Virus record (IMG/VR): IMGVR_UViG_3300020186_000013
Location: 1 to 64,000 of that record
DNA length: 64,000 bases
Direction: 5' to 3' (one strand)
Source of the DNA: a virus
Shown: one piece after another, positions 8,059 through 17,552 of the stretch
Layout: every line of letters starts with the position of its first letter
Numbering within the stretch: the stretch's first letter is position 1
Position numbers and translations under genes: made by a program
Notes under the pieces: generated by a model
Database searches by the model: none
Seen by the model: only the letters and a program-made list of their open reading frames with translations
Told to the model about the DNA's origin: nothing

Positions 8059-9036
8059 TCAGACCGCAGCGACAGGCTTGCCGGCCTTCTTCTTTTTCTT
8101 CTTGTCGCCCGTCGGCTTGCCGTTGGTTGCGACCGGCTTGCCGTTGGTTACTGGCTTGCCGTTGGCCGCAGCAGCCGGCTTGGTCTTCATCTTGGGGCTG
8201 GTCGCCCGAGCGGCCTCTTCGGCATCCTCGGCGTCCTTCGCTTCCTTGGCCTCGGCCTCAGCCTTCTCCTTCTCTTCGAGCACCGTCTCAACTCGCACGA
8301 TGTTCTTCGCGAGGTACTCCTTGAGGTCACCCAACTCGGTCTCGGTCTTGTCGATCTGGTCTCGCGTCGCGGTCAGCTTATCGAGCAGCGTCGAGGACAC
8401 GTCAGCCGGGGCCAACTCGTCGATGTTTGAGAACACCGACTCCGTGCACGCCTTACCGTAGTTCAGCAGGCCGAGGGCCAGGGAGCCGAGCTTCTGCAAC
8501 CCGGCCATCGGGCTCGCCGGCCGGCTGTGCGGGCGACCGCCGCTGCGGGCGTTCTTGCGGGTCATCGCACCGGACCGAACTTCCGCCTCCACCTGGTTCG
8601 CCGACAGGCCCTCCTTAATGGCCCGCTTCAGCAGCTTCTCGGCATCCGCCACCTTGTCCAACTGGGTGACCGCCAGCCAGTGCGACAGCGTCAGATGCTT
8701 CTGGTACGGCATCGGGCGATCCGTCCACTCCTGCACGTAGTCCTTGTCGAACTTGTCCACGAAGTTCTTCAGGCCGTACAGCGTCGCCGTCGTCTCGCCG
8801 AAGTACGCGGCCATCTGGGCCACCGCCCCGGTGCCGTACGTCGACTCCTTCTTCGGGTCCATCATGTCCCGGACCATCAACCCATCGTTGTACGCTATCA
8901 GCACCGTGCCCACGGCCCGCTTGGTGCTACTGGTCCTCCGGGCATCCACGACCGCCCGCGTCGCGGGTGTCATCGACTCGTACAACTTCGCCAGTTCCTT
9001 CTCCCTCGGTCCGGTCGTCGCCACTTCGCTCGCCAT
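8059..9036 (-). CDS. DUF1016_N-like protein with Lys/Ala-rich tail
   Basis: A 325-aa protein. The region about residues 60-155 (YGTGAVAQMAAYFGET...LSHWLAVTQL...GLSANQVEAEV) resembles the N-terminal helical domain of DUF1016/YhcG proteins, where a PD-(D/E)XK nuclease normally follows. Here no nuclease domain is visible. Instead there is a coiled-coil-like stretch (ETVLEEKEKAEAEAKEAK) and a repetitive GKPV/TNGKP tail ending in six lysines. DNA binding is plausible. The similarity is from memory of the motif pattern, hence modest confidence in the family. Confidence 0.6.
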   Translation of the reverse strand: MASEVATTGPREKELAKLYESMTPATRAVVDARRTSSTKRAVGTVLIAYNDGLMVRDMMDPKKESTYGTGAVAQMAAYFGETTATLYGLKNFVDKFDKDYVQEWTDRPMPYQKHLTLSHWLAVTQLDKVADAEKLLKRAIKEGLSANQVEAEVRSGAMTRKNARSGGRPHSRPASPMAGLQKLGSLALGLLNYGKACTESVFSNIDELAPADVSSTLLDKLTATRDQIDKTETELGDLKEYLAKNIVRVETVLEEKEKAEAEAKEAKDAEDAEEAARATSPKMKTKPAAAANGKPVTNGKPVATNGKPTGDKKKKKKAGKPVAAV

Positions 9037-9073
9037 CGTCAGTCTCCTAAGTAATGTTCAGACTCTGTGTCGA

Positions 9074-9676
9074 TCAGGCCATGTCCTGCGTGGGACGCCA
9101 GCCGTGACCGTTGTTGTGAATCGCACCCACCAGGGGTGCGAACGGCTGGACGTACAGGAGCTGGGGCTTTTCCTTAGTCCCGCCGAAGTACGTCCAGCGG
9201 AGGCCACGCACCCAATAGGCGTCCAGCCCCCCGTTGTGAATCAACAAACCTTGCTGCACCCCCTTGCGGGGGAAAATAAGCCCTATCGTCCGATCCAGGG
9301 CCTGCCCCGAAACCTGCTCGTAGAACTCCTCGTAGGCTTCAACCCACGGGGCATCCTGAAAGCGTCGGAACAACGCAGGGGTCGTGCACCGGAGATCGGT
9401 ATGCAGCTTCACTCCCCCTAGTCGGGAACAACCAAGAACAATCGGAAAGGTCGGAAACATCTCATTGAAGAGACTCACCGTCAGAAGGTTCTCACCGACA
9501 AGATCGCGAGACTTGCGGAGCATGTCCCACTTCTTGTTCGTGACGCCGAACCTCTTCAACAGGAACTGGACCTTCCCCTCCTCGAAGCGACGGGCCTCGG
9601 AGAGGTTCCACTCGGCCTTCTTGTCACGCCCCTTCTGCATGTCGCCGAAAGGGTGCGGTTTCTCTTTGTCGCTCAC
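9074..9676 (-). CDS. Unknown 200-aa protein
   Basis: The GTG start at 9676 overlaps the stop of the RecA-like gene (GTGA), so the two are coupled. Charged N-terminus, then a globular region (FNEMFPTFPIVLGCSRLGG; WVEAYEEFYEQVSGQALDRT). No family recognised. Position directly downstream of the recombinase suggests, but does not prove, a recombination role. Confidence 0.6.
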   Translation of the reverse strand: MSDKEKPHPFGDMQKGRDKKAEWNLSEARRFEEGKVQFLLKRFGVTNKKWDMLRKSRDLVGENLLTVSLFNEMFPTFPIVLGCSRLGGVKLHTDLRCTTPALFRRFQDAPWVEAYEEFYEQVSGQALDRTIGLIFPRKGVQQGLLIHNGGLDAYWVRGLRWTYFGGTKEKPQLLYVQPFAPLVGAIHNNGHGWRPTQDMA

Positions 9677-11229
9677 GGCATGCCCTCACCCGCTGCCGCC
9701 ATGCTGGCAAGATAGTCGCCCTCAAGTTGCGGTAGTGACCGGATTCGCAGGGCACGCCGCAAGAGAGCCATCAGCTTCGGATCGTTCCGGAGTTTAGCAC
9801 CCATCTCGGAATAACTTAGCGGGTCCTTCTCAGAAACGCCAGCCGCCTTGCTCCACGCCTGACAGTCGACGTGACCGCCAGGATTCTTGAACCCCATGTC
9901 GAAGCCATCCTCCTTGAGGTACTTCCGGAGGCGGATGTTCTTCTCCTTATTGCCCTCCATAATGGACCAGAGAAGGCGTACCATCGCCCAGTCCCAGTCC
10001 CAGATCGTCTTCTGCTTGAACTCACCCGTCTCCTCATCCAGTTCCTCCCACCACAGCACGCGGGTCACGATGCTGCGGTGCGTAGGGCCGAACGAGTTCT
10101 TCGCACAGCTAATCTCGACCTGGAAGCCGTCCCACTCGGACGACTCAATCACCTTCGGGCCGACGCGACGCAGCTCCAACTCGAAACTCTCCTGGAACAG
10201 CGTCTGCTTGCCCCCGGCCATGTTGCGGACGTCCTGACCGGTGTCCGGGTTCTTGTCGAGCTTCAGGTGGTTGACCAGCACGACGCTGAACGGCCACCCG
10301 TCGAGCCACTGGGGCATGGTCTTCATGTACCGCGTGATCTTCAGGGCCTCCACCGGAAAGCCGCGACTCGCCGAGCCCTCCTTCCTGATCGACTCCTGAC
10401 TGTCGTCGCTCATCTTGCCCATGATCGAGTCGACGCCGAACAGGATCGGGAACGTCCGGCCAGGGCCGGGCTTGTCCTTCGTGCCGTCCATCATCTTCTT
10501 CTGGATCTTGACGCCGTCGGTCATGGCCTTCTGCCAATCCTCGACGCTGTTGCACCGCGTCAACACCATCCGCTCGAACGCCTCCTGCCCCATGATGCTC
10601 TCGTACCACGGGGGGTTGAACTTCGTCTCATTTTCTTTTAACTCAAAACCGCCACCAGCCAGATCGTGCCACCGGGCGATCTCAGCCAGCAGACCCGACT
10701 TGCCAGTGCCGTGCGTCGACACCAGGTGCCACACGAGACCCATCGGGAAGCCCTGATTAGCGATCACGAACTCGAACGCAAACGCCGGGACAGGGAACGA
10801 CACCACCAGCTGCTTGCTCTCCGACCCCAAGAATACGCCAGTGTGCCCCGACCCCAGTCGGGCCTGGTCGGCCACGCTCTTCATGTAATCGTCCATCTTG
10901 TGACCGCGTGCCGTACCGCCGCTTCGCCACCCCTTGAGGCTGTCCTGGGCCTTCCGGGTCAGCTTGCGGGGTTCCCCCAGACTGACCGTCTTCGGTCCGG
11001 TCTTCACGGCCTTACCCGCCGACGTCGTCACCGCCTTGGGGGGCGGCACCGGATCGGTGTTCGCTTCTTTCTCGTCATCATCACACGCAACGGTCGGCAG
11101 TTCGAGGGTCGTGACGTCGAAGAAGTCCGTCTCACCCTCTTCCTTGGCCGACACGCCGCCGATCGGTAATCCGTCCCCCTCCGATTTAGGGGCGACGGGC
11201 TTCAGGTAGTCTCTCTTGATCCGAGCCAT
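9673..11229 (-). CDS. RecA/UvsX-like recombinase ATPase
   Basis: A 518-aa protein with a RecA-fold ATPase. Walker A is STHGTGKSGL at about 171-180, and Walker B is ILFGVDSIMGK at about 262-272. The strand PFSVVLVNHLK resembles the segment after the Walker B strand in RecA/UvsX and DnaB-type ATPases. The ~120-residue N-terminus is Pro/Lys/acidic and probably disordered. The ATG at 11229 replaces a longer Arg-rich frame whose first ~100 codons overlap the upstream gene antisense to a terminator. Adjacent to a candidate ssDNA-binding protein and the replisome genes, it probably drives strand exchange or recombination-dependent replication. Distinguishing RecA from another RecA-fold ATPase needs structure comparison. 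Confidence 0.72.
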   Translation of the reverse strand: MARIKRDYLKPVAPKSEGDGLPIGGVSAKEEGETDFFDVTTLELPTVACDDDEKEANTDPVPPPKAVTTSAGKAVKTGPKTVSLGEPRKLTRKAQDSLKGWRSGGTARGHKMDDYMKSVADQARLGSGHTGVFLGSESKQLVVSFPVPAFAFEFVIANQGFPMGLVWHLVSTHGTGKSGLLAEIARWHDLAGGGFELKENETKFNPPWYESIMGQEAFERMVLTRCNSVEDWQKAMTDGVKIQKKMMDGTKDKPGPGRTFPILFGVDSIMGKMSDDSQESIRKEGSASRGFPVEALKITRYMKTMPQWLDGWPFSVVLVNHLKLDKNPDTGQDVRNMAGGKQTLFQESFELELRRVGPKVIESSEWDGFQVEISCAKNSFGPTHRSIVTRVLWWEELDEETGEFKQKTIWDWDWAMVRLLWSIMEGNKEKNIRLRKYLKEDGFDMGFKNPGGHVDCQAWSKAAGVSEKDPLSYSEMGAKLRNDPKLMALLRRALRIRSLPQLEGDYLASMAAAGEGMP

Positions 11230-11262
11230 TGCAGCCCCTTGAAAGTCACTAGACAAAAAGAA

Positions 11263-11286
11263 GCCAACCCCATGACTGGGGTTGGC
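11263..11286 (-). terminator. Rho-independent terminator between SSB-like and RecA-like genes
   Basis: Perfect 9-bp stem (GCCAACCCC/GGGGTTGGC) with a 6-nt loop, followed on the minus strand by TTCTTTTTG. It should separate the transcript of the 11306-13384 gene from the RecA-like gene, at least partly. Confidence 0.75.
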
Positions 11287-11292
11287 ACGACC

Positions 11293-11308
11293 TAGAAGCC
11301 GGTTTCTA
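11293..11308. repeat. 16-bp gene-junction palindrome, copy 2
   Basis: TAGAAGCCGGTTTCTA, the most symmetrical copy. Its right half contains the TAG stop (11306-11308) of the SSB-like gene, and the terminator lies immediately beyond on the transcript. One more instance of the dyad seen at 1349, 27786, 43209, 49637, 55980 and 63190. Confidence 0.7.
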
Positions 11309-13384
11309 CTTCTTGTTCGCCTTGCCACCCGCCGCCGGCGGCGGGGTGGCGGCAGGATTCTTGCGAGCCGCAGCACGGGCAGCAGCGGCCTTGGCAGCCT
11401 GAAGCGTGTTCGCCATCTCGGCGTCCTTCTTCTTGGGCGACGCCACGGCCTCAGCCTCCTCGGTCTGCGTCCCCTTCTTACTCGCCGGCTTGGCAGCCGC
11501 AGCGGCCGGCTTCGCAACCGGCTTCGCGACAGGAGCTGCCGGTTTGGCCGCTGGCTTCGCGACCGGCTTGGCGGCGATCACCTCATCGAACACCTCGTCA
11601 CCGCTCGGCTTGGACTTGGGCTTGCCCGCCTTCGGCTTCACCGGGGCGACGACTGCTTCTTCCTCTTCTTCCTCGTCACCCTCCTCATCTACCTCCTCGT
11701 CGTCGTCTTCGTCACCCTCTTCAGCTTCCCCTTCGTCAGCGTCGCCTGCTTCAGGGTCGGCGTCGTCGGCCTCCTCATCGTCCTCAGCTTCGACGTCATC
11801 ATCGTCGTCAGCGTCGTCACCGTCGTCACCGTCGTCACCGTCATCGGCATCTTCGTCTTCGCCATCCTCGTCCTCCTCTTCCTCCTCGTCATCATCGTCG
11901 GCCGGTGGTGGTGGCGGGGGAGGCGTCTTGCCCTTCTTGGTCTTGACCGGTTCCTCTTCCTCAACCGGCGGGTCCTCGTCATCGTCGCCAGCGGTCGTGC
12001 CCGGCAGCGTCGGCTGGCTCACGTCCTTGCCCGCCTTCTTCTTTTTCTTCGGAGCGACCGGCAGCTCGTCATCGTCCGCACCGACCACCACAGTGCCGTC
12101 ATCGTCGTCATCGCCCGTGTCGGCAGGAATGACTGCCTCACCCGGATTCACAAACGACTTCGCGTTCACCAGGATCGGCTTGATCTGCTTGAGCCACTCG
12201 GGGTGATCGTTCAGACCGAAGATCAAAATGCCCGGCTCCTTGGCGAAACACCGAGCCATGACGTCGAGCTGCTCCTCGGGAGTCATAACGCGGACGAGGC
12301 CCTTCTGTATCACCTTGCCGGCGGCGTCGACCATATCGAACCACGGCATGCTCTTGTTGAAAATCTCGTCAACGGCGTCACCTTCGAGATCCGGCGTAAA
12401 CTCCTCGTCGTCGATCTTGACGGACTTGAGCAGGGCGACCTGGTACTTCCAGATGCCATTCTCGCCGCCCTCGGGGGACTTGCCGTCCCACGACGTGCAC
12501 CGGGCCATGCCCTCCTTCTCGGGGTGTAACTTCTTGTTGAACCGGGGATTGAAGACCGCGACGATCTTGCCCCCGACGATCTTGTTCTCCTTCGGGCGGT
12601 ACACGCCCAACGGATCGTGCAGGAACATCTTGCGGTACTCGCCGGGCTGAGCAGCCTCGGCGTCCTTACGCTTGATATTCATCAGGTCCTGCAACCCCTG
12701 GCCGGCCGACGCCGACAGCTCCAGGACCACGAGCGGGTCGCCGGGGTTGAGGCCGTACGGCACCTCACGCGGCTTGCCGTCCTTGATCATGTACGACGTC
12801 GGGCCGACCTTGTAGACGCCGCCCTGGGCCAAGTACATGTCCTTCGGCCACGAGATGCAAGAGCCCTTGTTCTTCGACCCCACCATGTACTTGTTCCACG
12901 ACAGCTTCCACCCATCCGTGCTCTCGCCCTTGATCGACGCCTTGTGGGCGTCGGAGCAGGCGTTAATGAACGGGAAGAACGGACTCAGCGGGCGGATCGC
13001 CTGGTCGATCGTCGGGTCGTGCAGAACGAAGCTCACCTTCGGGCAGTCGGGGTGCCCGAAGTATGCCGCCACAGCCGGCAGGTGACAGAAGAACGGCGTG
13101 AAGCCGGTCAACTTGTCCGACTTACGCCAGCTCCGCAACTGGGTCGTCGGGTTCTCCATGGACAACGCCGGAGCGAGGCGGCAGTACAGCGGCTCGCCGT
13201 CGTACTTGCCACGGATCACCTTGTACTTCGGGATGTTGTCGGAATCGTTGCTCACGTTGAGCACCATGGAGGAACCGCTGCCGCGATCCTCCTTGCCGCC
13301 GTGCTTCTCGTTGTCGTACGTCTCGGTCGTCATCGACGGCAGGTTCCGCTTGATGCGTCCGCGAGACTTATCAGACTCAGCCAT
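11306..13384 (-). CDS. Candidate ssDNA-binding protein with very acidic tail
   Basis: A 692-aa protein. Residues 1 to ~410 form a folded region; beyond it lies an extreme acidic stretch (runs of D/E over ~110 residues, including DDDDEEEEEDEDGED) and then a Lys/Ala/Pro-rich repeat tail (VAKPAAKPAAPVAKPVAKP). The start at 13384 has AAGGA 5 nt upstream; the longer in-frame GTG has none. An acidic tail plus a gene position between recombinase and polymerase is what phage SSB (gp32-like) genes show, but no OB-fold signature can be read from sequence, so the function is inferred. The low-complexity tail style recurs in the 8059-9036 protein. Confidence 0.6.
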   Translation of the reverse strand: MAESDKSRGRIKRNLPSMTTETYDNEKHGGKEDRGSGSSMVLNVSNDSDNIPKYKVIRGKYDGEPLYCRLAPALSMENPTTQLRSWRKSDKLTGFTPFFCHLPAVAAYFGHPDCPKVSFVLHDPTIDQAIRPLSPFFPFINACSDAHKASIKGESTDGWKLSWNKYMVGSKNKGSCISWPKDMYLAQGGVYKVGPTSYMIKDGKPREVPYGLNPGDPLVVLELSASAGQGLQDLMNIKRKDAEAAQPGEYRKMFLHDPLGVYRPKENKIVGGKIVAVFNPRFNKKLHPEKEGMARCTSWDGKSPEGGENGIWKYQVALLKSVKIDDEEFTPDLEGDAVDEIFNKSMPWFDMVDAAGKVIQKGLVRVMTPEEQLDVMARCFAKEPGILIFGLNDHPEWLKQIKPILVNAKSFVNPGEAVIPADTGDDDDDGTVVVGADDDELPVAPKKKKKAGKDVSQPTLPGTTAGDDDEDPPVEEEEPVKTKKGKTPPPPPPPADDDDEEEEEDEDGEDEDADDGDDGDDGDDADDDDDVEAEDDEEADDADPEAGDADEGEAEEGDEDDDEEVDEEGDEEEEEEAVVAPVKPKAGKPKSKPSGDEVFDEVIAAKPVAKPAAKPAAPVAKPVAKPAAAAAKPASKKGTQTEEAEAVASPKKKDAEMANTLQAAKAAAARAAARKNPAATPPPAAGGKANKK

Positions 13385-13395
13385 GGTTATCCTTT

Positions 13396-14013
13396 TCACT
13401 TCTGTGTGGAGGTACAGAACAGGCCCGTCAGCTCAATGAGCTTGTCGAGCTTGCGGTAGAACTCCAGGTACGATCCATGATTCGAGATCATGAAATCACA
13501 GTCTTCCGCCGCGAACTCCACAGTGGGGTCCACGGCCGCTCGGGGGTTGGCAATCCAGATCGAGGCGTCAATGGTGTTGTCCTTGACCGCCCCGTGCAAT
13601 TCCTGCCGACCCCGAAGCCCGACGGCGAAGTCGCCGTCGCCGAGGATCATCCGGGCCAACAGGCTGAGGTCCTTGCCCCGCACCATGTGGCCGACGGTGA
13701 TCCAAAACTCGCGGTTCTGGTGCCGTTCGGCCCAGACCACGCTCTCTTCCCCTTCCGTCGCGTGTGCCACGAACTTGACCAAGTTGTTCGACGAACTGCC
13801 GCCGTACTTGAGACCCGTCGCGGCACAGATGTACTCTGCGGCCGTGTCCTTCCCGGACCGGCCCATACCGAGGATGGCAAACACCGGGATACCGTGTGTG
13901 GCACGCCACGCCTTACGCTGGCGGTAGTTCTCCTCTTTCTGCTCAATGAACGCCCGATGGACCGTCTTGGCCTCATCGACACGCTCTTGCAAACCGACCA
14001 TGCTGTAGTTCAC
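13396..14013 (-). CDS. P-loop nucleotide kinase-like protein (dNMP-kinase type)
   Basis: About 205 aa. The Walker A motif AILGMGRSGKDTAAEYI and following residues fit the deoxynucleoside monophosphate kinase/adenylate-kinase-like group (GxxxxGKDT is typical of phage dNMP kinases). The downstream IANPRAAVDPTVEF and DFMISNHG match the region where those kinases position a second strand and lid. GTG at 14013 has GGAG 7 nt upstream; ATG at 14001 is the alternative. It would phosphorylate dNMPs released by MazG or made by ThyX. Overlaps nothing essential; 65 nt downstream of the polymerase gene. Confidence 0.7.
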   Translation of the reverse strand: MNYSMVGLQERVDEAKTVHRAFIEQKEENYRQRKAWRATHGIPVFAILGMGRSGKDTAAEYICAATGLKYGGSSSNNLVKFVAHATEGEESVVWAERHQNREFWITVGHMVRGKDLSLLARMILGDGDFAVGLRGRQELHGAVKDNTIDASIWIANPRAAVDPTVEFAAEDCDFMISNHGSYLEFYRKLDKLIELTGLFCTSTQK

Positions 14014-14078
14014 AGAAACACTCCGTTGCAGGAGGACGTATCCTACCCGACCGGCCCAAACCGGCCAAACTCGGTAGG

Positions 14079-17000
14079 TCAGATCTTCTCGCCCCACCAG
14101 GTACAGATCTCCTTGTCGGACCCCAGGTAGTACGGCCCCCGGCCCTCGATCGGCGTGCCGTTGAGGCGGGTCGGGTAGATGGGGACCTGGGTGAGGCTCC
14201 ACGGGATCAGCACGTTGTGGATGTAGTCGCGATACTTCTTCTTGTTGCGGATCAGCAGTGCGTCATGGATCTGCAACTGCCAGTAAAAAATGTACTCACC
14301 GAACTCGGGCAGCAGTCGCTCCCGAGCCTGGTGAAGTACGGACAACCAACGGTCGACGAAGTCCGCAATCATGGACTGGATCGGGAAGTTCATCGCCTGC
14401 CGCTCGAACTCACCCTCCAGCTTGGAGTCGGAGGTCGCCGGGAAGCGACGCATCCGACCAAAGCAGTTGCACAGCCACCCGACGTTGACGGCCCGGAAGC
14501 GGGCCTCCGCGAAGAAGTCTTGCAACTCCGGGTACATCGCGAACACCGCGTCGATGACCGCCTGAGCGTCGTCGACGGACACCTCGGGCTCGCCCGGCTT
14601 CCGCTGCTCCTTCGCCGCCAGTGCAATCGCCTTGGCCTGGCGACCATACGCGATGCCGAAAATCACCGTCTTGGCGATGTTACGCAGGTGAACCTTGCCG
14701 ATCGACGCCAAGCCCGGCTTCGACGGGTGGCACGACAGCTTGAACGCCATCTTGGCGACCGAGCTGTGGATATCGTGGAACTCCGGGTGCGGGTACGGGC
14801 ACGTCTTGCACTTCTTCAGGGGTGCCCCGGCCTCGCCGTGCGTGCACCGCATGCCGTCGATCGAGTACCCGTCCTCGGCGTACGTCAGTGCCCGAGCCGT
14901 GTGGTCGATCATGAGGGTCGAGTTCGACATGATGGCCATGCCCCGAAGCTCGGCCCCCATGAGGTCCCGCTCGCCCAACTCCCACTCGTCCTCGGCGGTC
15001 GTCGCCACCCAGCCCTCGACCTTCTTGCCGTCCTTCCAGAACGTCTGTGGTGTCAGGGTGCCGGGCGGCGGCGACCGGAAGATCGACCGCAGCTTGTGCT
15101 TGTACAGCGTCTTGCCGTCGTCCCCGACCAGCAGCCGCTCGTAGTCCGGGTCGCGGGTCTTGCTGATGTTCTGCAAGTTCGGCCGCGACGACTTCCAGCG
15201 GCCGGTTTCCGCCGTCGGGTACAGGTGGGTCCGGACCATACCGTCGTCGTCGATGCACCCAGCGATACCCTCCGTGAACTCGTACTCCTCCCCGCCCTCG
15301 TCGTCAAGCAAGATGTTGCCCTGCTCGTCCTTCTGGGTGATCCAGTTCTGGTTCGCATCCTCCTCGGGCGTACGGAGCAGGCTCTTGAGCACCTGATCCA
15401 GGAAGCGGTAATCGCGGATCATGTTGATCTGATCCGCCACCTCCGGGTTCTCCTGGGCCAAGATCGCCAGGACCGCTTTGCCCGTGCCCGGCGTGTGGTC
15501 GCGAGTCCGCCCCATGGCGACGATATCGCTCCACTTCTTGGGCGGCTTGTCAGTCGTCAGCAAGGGCTCCACCCGCAGGCACTTAGCACCCTTGGGCCGG
15601 AGGCGAATCGGCTCGCCGTCCTTAGTCACCTTGCCGTTGTACTCGACCCCGAACAGAACCTCCTTTACGTGTTGCACACTGCGGATGTTGAACTCCGGCC
15701 ACCCGAACTCGTCGACAATAGCCTGCTCCAGGCTCGCCCGTGCGGTCGAGAAGTCACGGGTCAACTTCTTCACCCGCTTGATGTCAACGAAGATGCCCTG
15801 CTGGTGGATCTCCAGGATGATCGGCAGCGTCAACATGCTGCCGCCGAACGGCTCCCACACGCAGTTGAACTCGTAGTCCTCGTCGAGGTAGCCCATCGCC
15901 GTGACCGCGATGCGGCGGGTGGCGTCGGCGTCATAGTTGCCATACGGCACCAGGATGTCGTCCGGAATCTTGCCGTACCCTTCGAGGGCCTTCCGCTTGA
16001 TCTTCAACTGCTTACACAGCTCGACGACCGAGTCCTCCAGGGCGATGTCATACCGGGGACAGGTGGTGTACCGCATCGCCACCGACTCCAGTCCCAGCAA
16101 CGCTGTCTCCTCGATCGAGTGAATCATCATGCCGGTATCGAGCCCGCCCTCGCCCTGCATACACCGAACCCAGAACGGCGTGCCGTCCTCGGCGTCCTCG
16201 GTCGGAATGAAGAAACCCTTGCGGAAGTCGAACCCGTGGTAGACGAGGTGCTCCAAGTCAGCCACGAAGAAGTGGCCCACGATCCGGTACTGGTTGACGA
16301 ACTTCGTGGTCGCCTTGGCCAGCCGAGCGGTGGCGTCCTTGCCGTTCTTGTCCTTGAAGCAGCACTTGCCCTCGGTATCGTTGAGGACGAAGCAGATCGC
16401 CTTCTTGTGCCCCCACGACATCTGGATGGTGCGGACGTACGAGTTAGAGTTGACCGGGTGGGTGCCCTCCCACTCGGCGTCGATGGCGATGATGTTCATG
16501 CCTGGCGGCTCGTTCGCCAGGTCGGCAGCCGCCTCCTCCTCCCACGCCAGGTACTCTTCCCACGACGTACACTTGCGGTGGTCGATGTCGGTCTCGGTTA
16601 GCCCCGTCTTGGCCTCCTTGAGCACGAACGCGAACCGGCCGCACCCGCGTTCCAACGTCCGGCGGGACGCAGGGTCACGGGCCACCTGAGCAGGGTGTAC
16701 GACCGTCATGCACATCGCCTGGTGGATGATGGGCTCGCTGTCCTCATCGAAGTGAACCGGGAACTCGAACGGGACCAGCCGCCCCTCCATGTATCCGACA
16801 CCAGCCTTGCTGCCCAGGAGGGCTTTCGAGGCATCGGCCCCAAGCAGGAGGATGTAGTCCGGCTTGACGATGCGGAGTTCCTGGTGGAGCAGCGGCATGC
16901 AGTCCGCGATCCACCCCGACTTGAGCGTGGTCTGGTCGTCGGGGGGCATGAACTTCACCAAGCTGGTGACGTACCAATGGGCCATCTCCTGGCGACTAAT

Positions 17001-17552
17001 GCGGGCCTCGATCATGGCCTCCAACAGGATCTCTCCCGTCGAACCAACCAGGTAGCGGCACTTCTCGCTCTCCTCCTTCCACGGCATCTTGCCAATGACC
17101 ATCACCTTCGCAGGGTGCGGGCCGTCGGTCACCGGTGGCTTTACGTACGGGTCCATCTCAGACTGGATGAACGCCGCCATGTGCTGACCCCAGATGTGTC
17201 CGGGGACAAACGTCACCTCCTTCGGTGGCTGACCAGGGCGGACCTCGACCCGCAACGGGAACAGGGGCTCCCGGAGTGCCCGGCGGTAAAGCGTGTCCAA
17301 CCGCTGGGACGGCCGGTAAATGAGCTTCCCGGTCTTCTTCTCCTTCATGAAGACAGTCTTCAGCTCGGGCGGGTCGTCCTTCTCCTCGTGGTCTGTGAGC
17401 CGCAGGAAGTTCGGCCCCGGCGGGGGCATGCCGGGGGCGTTCCAGTGGTACGCCCCCCGGTTCAACATCATCTTCCGCTGGGTACGGACGACCTTCTTCT
17501 GAAGTTCCGCACCCAGAGTCACGACCCGACGCTTGAGCCGTTCAATTTCCAT
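14079..17552 (-). CDS. Family A DNA polymerase with UDG-like and 3'-5' exonuclease domains
   Basis: Replicative polymerase of 1157 aa. Residues ~145-310 form a uracil-DNA-glycosylase superfamily domain (VMVIGKMP; YVTSLVKFMPP; ILLLGADASKALLG; VVHPAQVARD) but without the four Fe-S cysteines of family 4 enzymes. Residues ~350-560 are a DEDDy exonuclease: AIDAEW (358/360), GHFFVADL, YGNYDADAT. The polymerase has TGRWKSSRPNLQNI (783), motif A RDLMGAELR (D863), motif B RNIAKTVIFGIAYG (957-970) and motif C QIHDALL (1096-1098). Motif C reads HDA instead of HDE, so the second carboxylate is Ala. SPO1-like and other phage polymerases have the same UDG-PolA fusion. Starts inside the primase stop region (11-nt overlap). 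Confidence 0.93.
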   Translation of the reverse strand: MEIERLKRRVVTLGAELQKKVVRTQRKMMLNRGAYHWNAPGMPPPGPNFLRLTDHEEKDDPPELKTVFMKEKKTGKLIYRPSQRLDTLYRRALREPLFPLRVEVRPGQPPKEVTFVPGHIWGQHMAAFIQSEMDPYVKPPVTDGPHPAKVMVIGKMPWKEESEKCRYLVGSTGEILLEAMIEARISRQEMAHWYVTSLVKFMPPDDQTTLKSGWIADCMPLLHQELRIVKPDYILLLGADASKALLGSKAGVGYMEGRLVPFEFPVHFDEDSEPIIHQAMCMTVVHPAQVARDPASRRTLERGCGRFAFVLKEAKTGLTETDIDHRKCTSWEEYLAWEEEAAADLANEPPGMNIIAIDAEWEGTHPVNSNSYVRTIQMSWGHKKAICFVLNDTEGKCCFKDKNGKDATARLAKATTKFVNQYRIVGHFFVADLEHLVYHGFDFRKGFFIPTEDAEDGTPFWVRCMQGEGGLDTGMMIHSIEETALLGLESVAMRYTTCPRYDIALEDSVVELCKQLKIKRKALEGYGKIPDDILVPYGNYDADATRRIAVTAMGYLDEDYEFNCVWEPFGGSMLTLPIILEIHQQGIFVDIKRVKKLTRDFSTARASLEQAIVDEFGWPEFNIRSVQHVKEVLFGVEYNGKVTKDGEPIRLRPKGAKCLRVEPLLTTDKPPKKWSDIVAMGRTRDHTPGTGKAVLAILAQENPEVADQINMIRDYRFLDQVLKSLLRTPEEDANQNWITQKDEQGNILLDDEGGEEYEFTEGIAGCIDDDGMVRTHLYPTAETGRWKSSRPNLQNISKTRDPDYERLLVGDDGKTLYKHKLRSIFRSPPPGTLTPQTFWKDGKKVEGWVATTAEDEWELGERDLMGAELRGMAIMSNSTLMIDHTARALTYAEDGYSIDGMRCTHGEAGAPLKKCKTCPYPHPEFHDIHSSVAKMAFKLSCHPSKPGLASIGKVHLRNIAKTVIFGIAYGRQAKAIALAAKEQRKPGEPEVSVDDAQAVIDAVFAMYPELQDFFAEARFRAVNVGWLCNCFGRMRRFPATSDSKLEGEFERQAMNFPIQSMIADFVDRWLSVLHQARERLLPEFGEYIFYWQLQIHDALLIRNKKKYRDYIHNVLIPWSLTQVPIYPTRLNGTPIEGRGPYYLGSDKEICTWWGEKI

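Noticed and set aside
11230-11517. N-terminal extension of the RecA-like gene
   Set aside because: The first ~100 codons are Arg/Pro-rich and pass through the intergenic terminator and palindrome, so the start at 11229 is used.
14217-16601. Plus-strand ORF of 794 aa
   Set aside because: Entirely antisense to the DNA polymerase, whose motifs are unambiguous; the translation is low-complexity Leu/Val/Arg.
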